NCBI GenBank assembly: GCA_002310135.1
Contig: DBYK01000003.1
Coordinates: 1 to 64,000, forward strand
Length of the DNA: 64,000 nt
Direction: 5' to 3'
Source of the DNA: Caryophanales bacterium UBA1188
GTDB lineage: Bacteria; Bacillota_I; Bacilli_A; Izemoplasmatales; UBA1188
The notes beneath the pieces were generated by a model. The model had not been told where the DNA came from, did no database searches, and saw nothing but the letters and a program-made list of their open reading frames with translations. Made by a program: the position numbers and the translations under genes. Shown piece by piece: positions 9,085 through 18,000 of the stretch (its first letter is position 1; each line of letters opens with the position of its first letter).

Positions 9085-11784
9085 ATGTTAGAGTTAAGGA
9101 ATATATCTAAAGATTATGTGACTAAAGATATCACAGTTCACGCCCTTAAGAACTTGACTATCAATTTGCGTGATGCAGAATTTGTCTCAATTCTTGGCCC
9201 ATCAGGATGTGGTAAAACTACAACTCTAAATATCATAGGCGGTCTCGATCAATATTCGAGTGGTGATTTACTAATTGAAGGAAGAACAACTAAGAAATAT
9301 AAAGATAGAGATTGGGATGCATATAGAAATCATAAAGTTGGTTTTGTTTTCCAATCATACAATTTAATTCCTCATCAAACAATTCTGTCAAATGTAGAGT
9401 TAGCACTAACAATAGGTAATGTGTCAAAGAGTGTAAGAAAAGAAATGGCAAAAAACGCTCTTATAAGAGTAGGTCTTGAACAAGAAATTAACAAATTTCC
9501 AAGGCAACTTTCTGGTGGACAGATGCAAAGAGTTGCGATTGCAAGAGCTATAGTAAACAATCCATCAGTTTTACTCGCAGACGAACCTACTGGTGCCCTT
9601 GATTCTAAAACATCAATTCAAGTATTAGATATATTAAAAGAATTATCTAAAGATTGTTTAGTTGTAATGGTAACTCATAATGAAGAACTAGCAAAACGCT
9701 ATTCAACTAGAATAATAACTCTTAAAGATGGCGAAATGACTGGAGATTCTAATCCATTTATTCCAACTGTTGAAGATATTGAAAAGTCACTTGAGCGTGA
9801 AAGAAATCATAGATCTAAATATATAACTAAGAAAGGTAAAGAAAAGAAAGTAAGTATGCCATTTAATACTGCACTTAAATTATCTTTATCTAATCTTAAA
9901 AGTAAGATTGGTCGTACAATTTTAACATGTTTTGCAGGAAGTATAGGAATAATTGGAATTGCATTAATATTATCCCTTTCAACAGGTTTTAATAATTATG
10001 TGGATAAAGTGGAAAAAAGCACGCTATCTTTATACCCTATAACACTGTCAAAATCTACTGTAGATTTAAGCAGTATTTTCACATCATTTTTAGAACAAAA
10101 TCAAACAAAACAAAATGAAACTAATTATGTAGAAAAAGAGATAGTAGTGCCAAATTATGTTTTAGTTGATCTTGCGAGAAGTCTTGCGAACAACGCATCA
10201 TTTAATGACATTCAAACTTTCAAAAAATATATAGAAGAAAAAGAACTTGAAAAAGAGGATTATGTATTAGAGATTGAATATGGATATAATATAGAATTAA
10301 ATGTTTATTCTCATGATTATACAAATGCTTATGGTGAATTCGAAGCTAAAAGATTAGTTCCACTTGAATTTCCTGAATATGATCCTGAAACTGGAGAAAA
10401 ATTATATATCTATTCTCCTCAATTTGATACAAAAACTCTTCAAAGTTTTTATTCATCTATAGATGTTTGGGATCAAATGTTTGAAGATTTAGATACAATC
10501 AAAGAACAATATGATTTGGTTAAAGGCGCATGGCCAACAAATTACAATGAAGTTGTAGTTGTGGTAGATGATAATAACCAAATCAGTGATCTTCTAGCGT
10601 ATGAAATTGGGCTTGTCTCAAATGGAGATGAATATATCGCACAATTATTTAATTATGTGAATGATCCAGAAAATTATGAAGATCCAAGAGTGAAGTTCAC
10701 CTATGAATTCACATATGATGATCTTTTAAGCTTAAAATATTATATTATTCCTCAATCTAAATATTATATTGCTGATGATGTAGAAGAAGGTTGTGTTCAA
10801 ACTTTTACATCCATTAAGGGAAATGTAGAAGAAACTACTAATCTAATAGTAAATTCTAACAATGCCTTAGAGATAAATGTTGTTGGAATATTAAGGCCAA
10901 ATAAATCTTCTGATACACATTCGATAAATGGTTCTATTGGTTATACTAAAGCTTTAACCGATAAAATAATAGAGATAAACAACAATAGTGAAGTTGTTAA
11001 AGCTCAAGAAGCACAAGAAGATTATGCAATTATAGATTTTTTAGGTTATGATCAAATTCTTGGTACTACAATTTGTAAAGGAAAGACTTGGGACGACATA
11101 CAAAGAACCCTTAAAAATCTAAATATTGGTATCTCAGATGCAGTTATCAAACAAATTAATAAAACGGATATGCTTCAAAATATGTATTCTTCATTCTTTG
11201 GTAGAGTTGATAGGGATAATCCATCATCAATTAAGATATATCCAAAATCATTTGAAGATAAAGAAAAGATATCTGATTTTATAGATAACTATAATCAAAT
11301 AGTTGAAAATGATGATATGAGAGTGACATATAATGACTATTTATCATCCATTATGGGTAGTGTCACAACTATAATAAATGCAATAACGTATGTTTTAATT
11401 GCCTTTGTCTCAATTTCTTTAGTTGTATCATCTATCATGATCGCAATTATCACATATATAAGTGTAATTGAAAGAACAAAAGAAATTGGTATATTAAGAG
11501 CGATGGGCGCATCTAAGAGTGATGTTAAAAATATATTCAACGCAGAAACATTTATCACTGGTCTTTTAAGTGGAATAATTGGAATTGTGATCACAATAAT
11601 TCTAAATATTCCAATATCGATTATTGTTATGAATCTTGCAAATATTTCAAATATCGCTGTTTTACCTGTATTAGGTGGAATAATCCTCGTAGTTATCAGT
11701 TTCCTCTTAAGTGTAATCTCAGGATTAATTCCAGCATCTTATGCAGCGAAGTGCGATCCAGTAGTTGCTCTTAGAACTGAATAA
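9085..11784 (+). CDS. MacB/FtsX-type ABC transporter, fused ATPase-permease
   Basis: This 899-residue protein joins an N-terminal LolD/MacB-type ATPase (residues 1-230) to an FtsX-like permease. Walker A is GPSGCGKTT (about 38-46), the signature LSGGQ precedes MQRVAIARA, and Walker B is LLADEPTGALD. One membrane helix (about 285-305) leads to a large extracytoplasmic region (about 310-755). Three C-terminal helices follow, with the FtsX motif ERTKEIGILRAMGAS between the first two. Family members act as mechanotransmitters for export or envelope processes rather than classic importers. An AAGGAGG ribosome site overlaps the end of folC. No partner protein is adjacent, so the substrate stays unknown. 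Confidence 0.88.
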   Translation: MLELRNISKDYVTKDITVHALKNLTINLRDAEFVSILGPSGCGKTTTLNIIGGLDQYSSGDLLIEGRTTKKYKDRDWDAYRNHKVGFVFQSYNLIPHQTILSNVELALTIGNVSKSVRKEMAKNALIRVGLEQEINKFPRQLSGGQMQRVAIARAIVNNPSVLLADEPTGALDSKTSIQVLDILKELSKDCLVVMVTHNEELAKRYSTRIITLKDGEMTGDSNPFIPTVEDIEKSLERERNHRSKYITKKGKEKKVSMPFNTALKLSLSNLKSKIGRTILTCFAGSIGIIGIALILSLSTGFNNYVDKVEKSTLSLYPITLSKSTVDLSSIFTSFLEQNQTKQNETNYVEKEIVVPNYVLVDLARSLANNASFNDIQTFKKYIEEKELEKEDYVLEIEYGYNIELNVYSHDYTNAYGEFEAKRLVPLEFPEYDPETGEKLYIYSPQFDTKTLQSFYSSIDVWDQMFEDLDTIKEQYDLVKGAWPTNYNEVVVVVDDNNQISDLLAYEIGLVSNGDEYIAQLFNYVNDPENYEDPRVKFTYEFTYDDLLSLKYYIIPQSKYYIADDVEEGCVQTFTSIKGNVEETTNLIVNSNNALEINVVGILRPNKSSDTHSINGSIGYTKALTDKIIEINNNSEVVKAQEAQEDYAIIDFLGYDQILGTTICKGKTWDDIQRTLKNLNIGISDAVIKQINKTDMLQNMYSSFFGRVDRDNPSSIKIYPKSFEDKEKISDFIDNYNQIVENDDMRVTYNDYLSSIMGSVTTIINAITYVLIAFVSISLVVSSIMIAIITYISVIERTKEIGILRAMGASKSDVKNIFNAETFITGLLSGIIGIVITIILNIPISIIVMNLANISNIAVLPVLGGIILVVISFLLSVISGLIPASYAAKCDPVVALRTE

Positions 11785-11793
11785 TTAAAAATA

Positions 11794-11832
11794 ATGTCTC
11801 CTTTTAAGTATTATTAATTGGAGGCATTTTTT
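11794..11832 (+). terminator. Terminator whose 3' arm is the radC ribosome site
   Basis: ATGTCTCC (11794-11801) pairs with GGAGGCAT (11820-11827) and the stem runs into TTTTTT (11827-11832). The GGAGG of the 3' arm is also the Shine-Dalgarno sequence for the radC ATG at 11833. Read-through RNA would therefore either terminate or hide this ribosome site. Confidence 0.7.
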
Positions 11833-12501
11833 ATGAAAATTAGTTATGGTCCAAGAGAAAAACTAGAAGAAAAAGGTATAAACTCATTAAGTGATGAAGA
11901 AATACTTGCAATATTAATTAAGACAGGAAGCAAATCTGAAAATGTTCTTGAATTATCTAAAAGAATATTAAATGAAATAGATTCACCTCAAATTTTATCT
12001 GATTATACTTTTCAAGAACTTATGCAGTTTAAAGGAATAGGTAAGGCTAAAGCTATGACTATATGTTGTAGTATAGAACTAGGTAATAGAATAAGAAAAA
12101 GAAACAAGAATTTGAAATCAATTAAGACATCTAAAGATGTGATTGAATATTGTATTGATGATTTTTTAGGACTAACTTATGAAAAAGTCGATATTATCTT
12201 TCTAAACTCTAATTTAAAAATATTGTCAAAACATATTATAAATAATGGTGTTTTTAATAAAGCATTCCTAGATATGAGAGAGATACTAAAAAGATCTTTA
12301 AAACTTAACGCATCTTTTATAATAATTGTGCATAATCATCCAAGTGGTTCTGCAATACCTTCTTTAGAAGATAGAGAAACTTTAAATAGATTAGAAGAAT
12401 TATTAAACAATTTTGATATAGTTGTTTATGACTCAATAATTGTCACAGATTATACTTATTTTTCTATGAAATATAGCATTAAAGAAAATATGATTGATTA
12501 A
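11833..12501 (+). CDS. radC: RadC/YsxA-family JAB-domain protein
   Basis: This 222-residue protein has an N-terminal helix-hairpin-helix region with the family opening GPREKLEEKGINSLSDEE. The C-terminal JAB1/MPN metalloprotease-like domain has the zinc motif HNHPSG (about residues 167-172) and a downstream Asp (DRET). Despite its name, the protein's biochemical role is uncertain; it is linked loosely to DNA repair or recombination. An in-frame TTG at 11818 could add five residues, but the GGAGG at 11820-11824 places initiation at the ATG at 11833. The ribosome site is part of a terminator hairpin. Confidence 0.9.
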   Translation: MKISYGPREKLEEKGINSLSDEEILAILIKTGSKSENVLELSKRILNEIDSPQILSDYTFQELMQFKGIGKAKAMTICCSIELGNRIRKRNKNLKSIKTSKDVIEYCIDDFLGLTYEKVDIIFLNSNLKILSKHIINNGVFNKAFLDMREILKRSLKLNASFIIIVHNHPSGSAIPSLEDRETLNRLEELLNNFDIVVYDSIIVTDYTYFSMKYSIKENMID

Positions 12502-12561
12502 ATAATTTGTGTCAAATATTATTAAATTTTTAGATTTTTCATAAATTTGAATAAATTTTCG

Positions 12562-12590
12562 TTGAATTAATTGATATTTTATTGTAAAAT
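12562..12590 (+). promoter_or_regulatory. Promoter of rplU-rpmA
   Basis: TTGAAT (12562-12567) and TAAAAT (12585-12590) are separated by exactly 17 bp. Transcription would start near 12597, giving a leader of about 90 nt before rplU. Confidence 0.75.
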
Positions 12591-12594
12591 ATCT

Positions 12595-12675
12595 CTCGTG
12601 CATGAAGCAACCGCACTAAAGAGGTCTAAAACTATTTCTAAGTTACCTCAAAGGCGAGTCTATCGAAAAGGTATA
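12595..12675 (+). ncRNA. Ribosomal protein L21 leader RNA
   Basis: The leader between the rplU promoter and ribosome site contains GTGC-ATGAAGCAACC-GCAC (hairpin at 12599-12617). A second pairing region AGAGG/CCTCA brackets the middle segment (about 12619-12651). Bacillota carry a conserved autoregulatory L21 leader at this place, to which L21 is thought to bind. Position and the GCAACCGCAC-like core support that assignment; a covariance-model match was not run. Confidence 0.65.
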
Positions 12676-12687
12676 TAGGAGGAAGAA

Positions 12688-13056
12688 ATGTACGCAGTAA
12701 TTGAAACTGGTGGCAAACAAGTTAAAGTTGAAGTTGGCCAAGAAATCTATGTTGAAAAATTAAATGTAGAAGCTGGACAAACTTACAAGTTTGATAAAGT
12801 TTTAATGGTTCAAGATGATAAAGTTTCTTTTGGAAACCCTTATCTAAGTGGCGCAACAGTAGAATGTGAAGTTGTTAAACAAGGAAGAGGCAAAAAAATT
12901 AGAGTATTTAAATATGAACCTAAGAAACAATTCCACAGAGTAAAAGGACACAGACAATCTTATACTAAGTTATTAGTTAAGGCTATAAATGTCAAAGCTA
13001 AGGCTAAAAAAGCAAAAGCTGAAGCTCAAGAAGTAAAAGAAGAAAATCAAGAATAG
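12688..13056 (+). CDS. rplU: 50S ribosomal protein L21
   Basis: This 122-residue L21 starts with the family signature MYAVIETGGKQVKVEVGQ and keeps the RNA-binding core KQFHRVKGHRQSYT (about residues 91-104). The usual protein is about 103 residues, so the last 15-20 residues (Lys/Ala then Glu-rich) form an extra tail. The GGAGGAAG ribosome site lies 6 bp before the ATG. rpmA follows after 12 bp. The prp (ysxB) protease gene that separates rplU and rpmA in Bacillus is absent here. Confidence 0.97.
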   Translation: MYAVIETGGKQVKVEVGQEIYVEKLNVEAGQTYKFDKVLMVQDDKVSFGNPYLSGATVECEVVKQGRGKKIRVFKYEPKKQFHRVKGHRQSYTKLLVKAINVKAKAKKAKAEAQEVKEENQE

Positions 13057-13068
13057 GAGGGTAAACAA

Positions 13069-13359
13069 ATGATATTTAATTTTAGAAACCTAATTTGCTT
13101 AGCCTCACATAAAGGTGTTGGTTCTACTAAAAACGGTAGAGACTCAGCTGGACGTAGACTTGGCGCTAAATTAGGAGATGGACAATACTGTACTGGTGGT
13201 TCTATCATCTATCGTCAAAGAGGAACTAAGGTTCTCCCAGGCAATAATGTTGGAAAAGGTAGTGATGATACTTTATTCGCTAAAATCCCTGGTGTTGTAA
13301 AATACGAAAGAGTTGGTAAAACTAAGAAACAAGTTTCAGTATATCCTATCGAAGCTTAG
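13069..13359 (+). CDS. rpmA: 50S ribosomal protein L27, with N-terminal pre-peptide
   Basis: This 96-residue L27 has the conserved body HKGVGSTKNGRDSAGRRLG that reaches the peptidyl-transferase centre. Ahead of it lies a 13-residue extension, MIFNFRNLICLAS, aligned with the Bacillota pre-peptide that Prp protease removes (NLQFFA or NLQLFA in relatives). The usual aromatic residue before Ala is Leu here (CLA|S). The AGGAGG ribosome site is 8 bp before the start codon. No prp gene is nearby, so the cleaving enzyme would have to be encoded elsewhere. Confidence 0.96.
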   Translation: MIFNFRNLICLASHKGVGSTKNGRDSAGRRLGAKLGDGQYCTGGSIIYRQRGTKVLPGNNVGKGSDDTLFAKIPGVVKYERVGKTKKQVSVYPIEA

Positions 13360-13368
13360 TTTATTATA

Positions 13369-13395
13369 AAAAAGTCACATCGAGTGACTTTTTTT
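13369..13395 (+). terminator. Intrinsic terminator of rplU-rpmA
   Basis: AAAGTCAC (13371-13378) pairs with GTGACTTT (13384-13391) around ATCGA and runs into seven T residues. It separates the ribosomal operon from the large membrane-protein operon downstream. Confidence 0.88.
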
Positions 13396-13462
13396 ATTGA
13401 TTATTATATTTTTTTAATTCAAAATTTATAATTTTAAATTATAATAAAAATATAAAGAGGAT

Positions 13463-14650
13463 ATGGACTTAAGTTTTAGAAATACTAATAAGGAAATTAA
13501 AATTGTTAATATTGTTTCATTAATACTAGCGATTCTAATAGGATTCACTATTTTTTATTTTAAAAAAAATGAAGAAATTACACATATTTTAATAATTAAG
13601 ACTGCTTCATCTTTATTAGTATTGTTCCCAATCTCAATAATTATACATGAACTTGGTCATATGACTTTTGGGCTTCTTAATGGTTATAAGTTTTTATCCT
13701 TTAAATTTCTATGTTTCCAAATTATTAAAATAAATGGGAAAATAAGATTTAAAATCATTAAAGCTATGGTTTTAGGGCAATGTTTGATGACCTTCAAAGA
13801 TGATCCTAGAGATATGAAATATAAATCATATATGTATGGTGGATCTATCTTTAATCTAGCTGTAAGTATTCTATCTTTAATCACATCAATTATTATATTT
13901 ATTTTTAAAGGATATTTCCTTGTCTATACTCAAGTTTTGTTTTTCATAAACATTTATATGTTTATATGCAATGGTATACCTTTAAATATAAGAGGTATTT
14001 ATAATGATGCACTAAATTTGAAATTGATGAATAAATATAATGAATATAGATTCACAATATTAAATACATTAAAACTTGAAGAATGTATGGATTCTGATTA
14101 TGAAATAGAAAAATTCCCTATATATGTTTTAGAAAATAGTGGATATGATCTTCCAAATCATGATGAACTTATGTTTCCGTTCTTAATTATTAGAACTATA
14201 AAGTTGGTTATGGAAGATAAAGAAGATCCATTTAGATATGTTAAAGATATTCATTTAAATAGGTTTAACTATCCAAAAGTATATCAAGACTCAAATATAG
14301 TACTATATCTATTCTATATGCTTATTAATGACTATGATTATAAAGGAATTACATATCTTAAAGAATATAAACATATATTTAAAAAGCCTGAGAAAAGAGA
14401 CCCACTTGTGATGCTAGATATGTCTTTAATAAAGATAAAAGAAGATGGCCTTGGAATAGAGAAAGGCACTAAACTTCTAAAAGAAAATGAACTCTTAATC
14501 GATAAAGCTAAAGAATTAACTAGAATTGAAAACCTATATTACCATAAGCTTTATTCCATAGCATATAAATATCTAAGATCAAAGGAGGAAATAGTTATTG
14601 AAGACTACAGTAACAATAAACGAGGAAACGTTAAAAGCCTACTATATTGA
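13463..14650 (+). CDS. M50-type membrane metalloprotease-like protein
   Basis: This 395-residue protein has about five hydrophobic segments in its first 190 residues. It carries an HExxH zinc motif (IIHELGHMTFG, about residues 58-68), followed by NGYKFLSFKF and GQCLM. GGSIFNLAVS (about 130-139) resembles the second M50 helix. The usual third-ligand NPxPxxDG segment is only partly kept, as NGIPLNIRGIYND, with the Asp of ND as candidate ligand. The C-terminal 200 residues are cytosolic-looking and helical. It resembles uncharacterised Bacillota M50 proteins more than RseP or SpoIVFB. It is the first gene of the operon that ends with the giant surface protein and overlaps the next gene by 53 bp. 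The substrate is unknown. Confidence 0.75.
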   Translation: MDLSFRNTNKEIKIVNIVSLILAILIGFTIFYFKKNEEITHILIIKTASSLLVLFPISIIIHELGHMTFGLLNGYKFLSFKFLCFQIIKINGKIRFKIIKAMVLGQCLMTFKDDPRDMKYKSYMYGGSIFNLAVSILSLITSIIIFIFKGYFLVYTQVLFFINIYMFICNGIPLNIRGIYNDALNLKLMNKYNEYRFTILNTLKLEECMDSDYEIEKFPIYVLENSGYDLPNHDELMFPFLIIRTIKLVMEDKEDPFRYVKDIHLNRFNYPKVYQDSNIVLYLFYMLINDYDYKGITYLKEYKHIFKKPEKRDPLVMLDMSLIKIKEDGLGIEKGTKLLKENELLIDKAKELTRIENLYYHKLYSIAYKYLRSKEEIVIEDYSNNKRGNVKSLLY

Positions 14651-15071
14651 TCTATTTATGAAATATCACTTATGGATTACTCTTGTGATATTCATTACAG
14701 GTACTCTTGCATCAATATTCTATATGATTGATTCAAAAATATTAGATGGAATATTTGTTTTAGCTATTTCAATATTTCTTATATTAGTTGTTATCTTTAT
14801 GAATATCAATTCTTATAGAATCGCTTTAAAAGATTTAGATAAATCTATAAAAGAATATAGTATTGAATTTAAAGGTGATAACTTAATCGTTTCAACAAAT
14901 TTAGGCATGAAAGTTTTTAATTATAATATGATTAAATTAATCAATTTAAAGCACTTCTACAGATACCAAATAAAAGATCAATCAAATCTTTTTATATATA
15001 TTATTCCGAAAAAGAATTTCGATTTAGAATCTTGGAATAAACTCAATCTTATTTTTAATAAAAGGAGGTAA
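14598..15071 (+). CDS. YcxB-like two-helix membrane protein
   Basis: This 157-residue protein has two adjacent membrane helices (about 24-44 and 50-70) and then a short soluble beta-rich domain. Its pattern (EFKGDNLIVSTN, YNMIKLINLKHF, IYIIPKKNF) resembles the YcxB-like C-terminal domain. The start codon is TTG at 14598, supported by a strong AAAGGAGG site 9 bp upstream. The gene begins inside the end of the M50 gene, in another frame. Function of YcxB-like proteins is unknown. Its place between a membrane protease and a giant surface protein suggests a role in the same envelope process. Confidence 0.6.
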   Translation: MKTTVTINEETLKAYYIDLFMKYHLWITLVIFITGTLASIFYMIDSKILDGIFVLAISIFLILVVIFMNINSYRIALKDLDKSIKEYSIEFKGDNLIVSTNLGMKVFNYNMIKLINLKHFYRYQIKDQSNLFIYIIPKKNFDLESWNKLNLIFNKRR

Positions 15072-15077
15072 GTTTTG

Positions 15078-18000
15078 ATGGAAATAATTGACAAAATACT
15101 TAATTATGTGGATATATTTATGCCAGTTTTCAACATATTATTATATGTGATTATTTGTATCCCATTTCTATATCAAAGCTTAAAAGGAATCGAAAAAGGT
15201 TATAAGATAACAATGTGGAGATTACTAGTTAGATTAGTTTATTTACTAGTATTTATCTTAACTTTAAACCTTGTTGCAAATTATTTGTTCTTGTCTGAAA
15301 ATTTATTCAATCTACCATCGTGGCTAGAGTCTCAAATATATAGAACTTCAAGTGACACAACAGTGACATTTAAAGATTTATCTGGAGTCATTGTTGATAA
15401 CACTATAAGTGGACTTGGGACTGAGGTTAATATTGATGGTGCATATCTAAGAGGACTTGTAGATAGCTTAGTACTCTATGCATTAAAGATTGTATATATG
15501 GTGCTATATTTCCTAATCTTAGTTCCTGTATTCAAGTTCATAATGCTCATCATATTCTCAATATTCTTTAAAGGTAGAAAATTATTTAGAAACTTCAACA
15601 AGGATCCATTACTTGGATTCTTCTGTGGCCTTTTAAATGGTGCTACTAAAGCATTTGTAATTATGGTGTTTATGGGTGGATTCTTCAGTTTAATTGGATA
15701 TTCTGGCGAAATAAAGCATTTAAATGAAGAAGTAAATAATACTGATAGTTCAAGTGAAACTGTCACTACTACAGAAGCATTATCATATAATAATTCATCC
15801 TTTGATATCATTCTTCTTGATGAAGGCGAAGGTGATGGTGAGGCTGGATTACCAATAGGACTTGATGAAGTTACTCCTTTCATTAAGTACGCAGGAAAGA
15901 TATTAGATAGACTAGTTCAAATCAATTTCTGTTGGTCTGACAATGTGATTGTTAAAGCTACTAAATGTGTGTATGTAGAAGATGAAAATGGTGAAAAAGT
16001 TGATGTCTTAACGAGAGTGTTTGATGATATTATCTACATGGAATATACGATAGATCAATCAACAAACGGAAGCACTCATGAAGAAGATGAACTTGAAAAC
16101 ACTTCACTAAATCTTTTAGATAATGAAGAAGAAGAATATCAACCTCTTAAATATAAAATTAACTTTGTGAGTGAATTTAATAGATTACTTAATGCAGTAT
16201 TCTATATCATCGATAATGATGATTTAATAAGTGATGAAGGAGAGATTGATTTCAAGAAATTAGATGGTGGAAGAATAGAAGAAGCTTTCAATAATCTTTC
16301 AGATCTTGAACTTCCAAAGATCTTTGTCGCAATAGGTATTGATACTCTAATAGGTTATTTAGAAGAATCATCTGATAGCCTTCATATGACTGAGAGTGAG
16401 AAAAATCAACTCTTAAGTGCTGATTTTACTGGTGATATTTCTAAACTTGGCAAATTTATTGGTGGATTATGTGACCTCGGTTTAGGCTATTTCATCGATG
16501 ATATGATAGATGGCGGTAGTATTGCTTCTGAAGAAGGTTTTAATATAGATAAAATCTTAGATATCTTTAGAGGCTATAAAGCTACTGGAGAAACCGATGA
16601 TGAATTTAGCCAAAGAGTCACTCAAGCAAGAAATAAAATTATAAATTCTTTATCTGACCTTGAGATAATCAAGAAAGGTACAAAAATATTAACTAATTAT
16701 TTATTCAACGGAATGCTTAAAGATACATTAAGTGAATTCGGTTTAGATGAAGAAAATATAAACATTCCTGATGAAGATAGAAATGATCCAAATTACGAAA
16801 GAAAAACATACATTGAAAGTATTATAAACACAATCGATTTATCTAGTGATATAGGTAAAATGGTTGAAATGCTATTTGATGTCGCAGACTACAACAACGG
16901 CGAAGGAAAATTGATGGATTCCATCAATAGTTTCTTTAATTTCACTGGAGAAGGAGGCAGTGGTTCATCCTCTTCTAGCATAGATGCAGATGAATTCGCT
17001 GAATTTATTAATGTTTCAATTATCGGTAAATTTGGAAGAATGTCAATTATTCAAGTCGGAATGGATTGCGCAGTTAAGATTTTACTTAACACACTTTCTC
17101 AAGATGAAGAAAATACATTCTCAAAATATTTAAGTGAAGAAAATATCTTCCATTCATATATAGATTGGGGAGATGAAATTGGGGTTAAAATCCCTAATGT
17201 AGTTACCGCTATTATTCAATCAGATTTTATTAGTTTATTCTTCAGTGGAGGAGAAACTAATATTATGGATCAATTATGGGCTAAAGATTCTCTTAAAGCA
17301 TTATTAGAACCATCAATTAATGCATTATTCTCACTTAAATTACTTGCGAACTTGGAAGATACTTGTCTAAAACCATTAATAGATGATTTACTTCAATCAT
17401 TTTCAACTGAAGGATTCTCTATTGAGGTTGGCGATAAATTAGGACAAGAAGGCCATAGAATTGGTGATGAATTATTATTATTCTTAGGCATCTTTGATGA
17501 TATGATAGGAGCCGCAAAAGAATCAGGTTGTACATCAATTAGCGATTTAACAAGCAATATGGATTATATCATTAATGGTATAGCCGCAGTTGATGGAGTA
17601 GATCTTGAAAAATCACAAATATTTGGTCCTACAGTAGTTGGTCTACTTACAAGCTTTGAAACTGATATGTTAGTTGTACCATATATATCAAAAGATCCAA
17701 ATTGGTATACTACATTCAATGATGAAGGTGAAGTTGTTAAGTATGGTGAACTATACAATATTGTAAATGCAATTGGAGCTTGTAAAGATTTAATTATAGA
17801 TATAATTAATTCAACAACTTCAGGTGAAGGAAGTGGTGTTGATACTATAATTAATATCATTAAATCTATACATGACGAGGAAATCGAAAGATTATTCTCA
17901 AGTGTAACTTTACAAGCAACCATCACAAAACTTCTCAACCAATTTTCATCTGGAGAAGGAGGATTCTCTATCTCTATTCCAAAGACAAGTCAAACTATGA

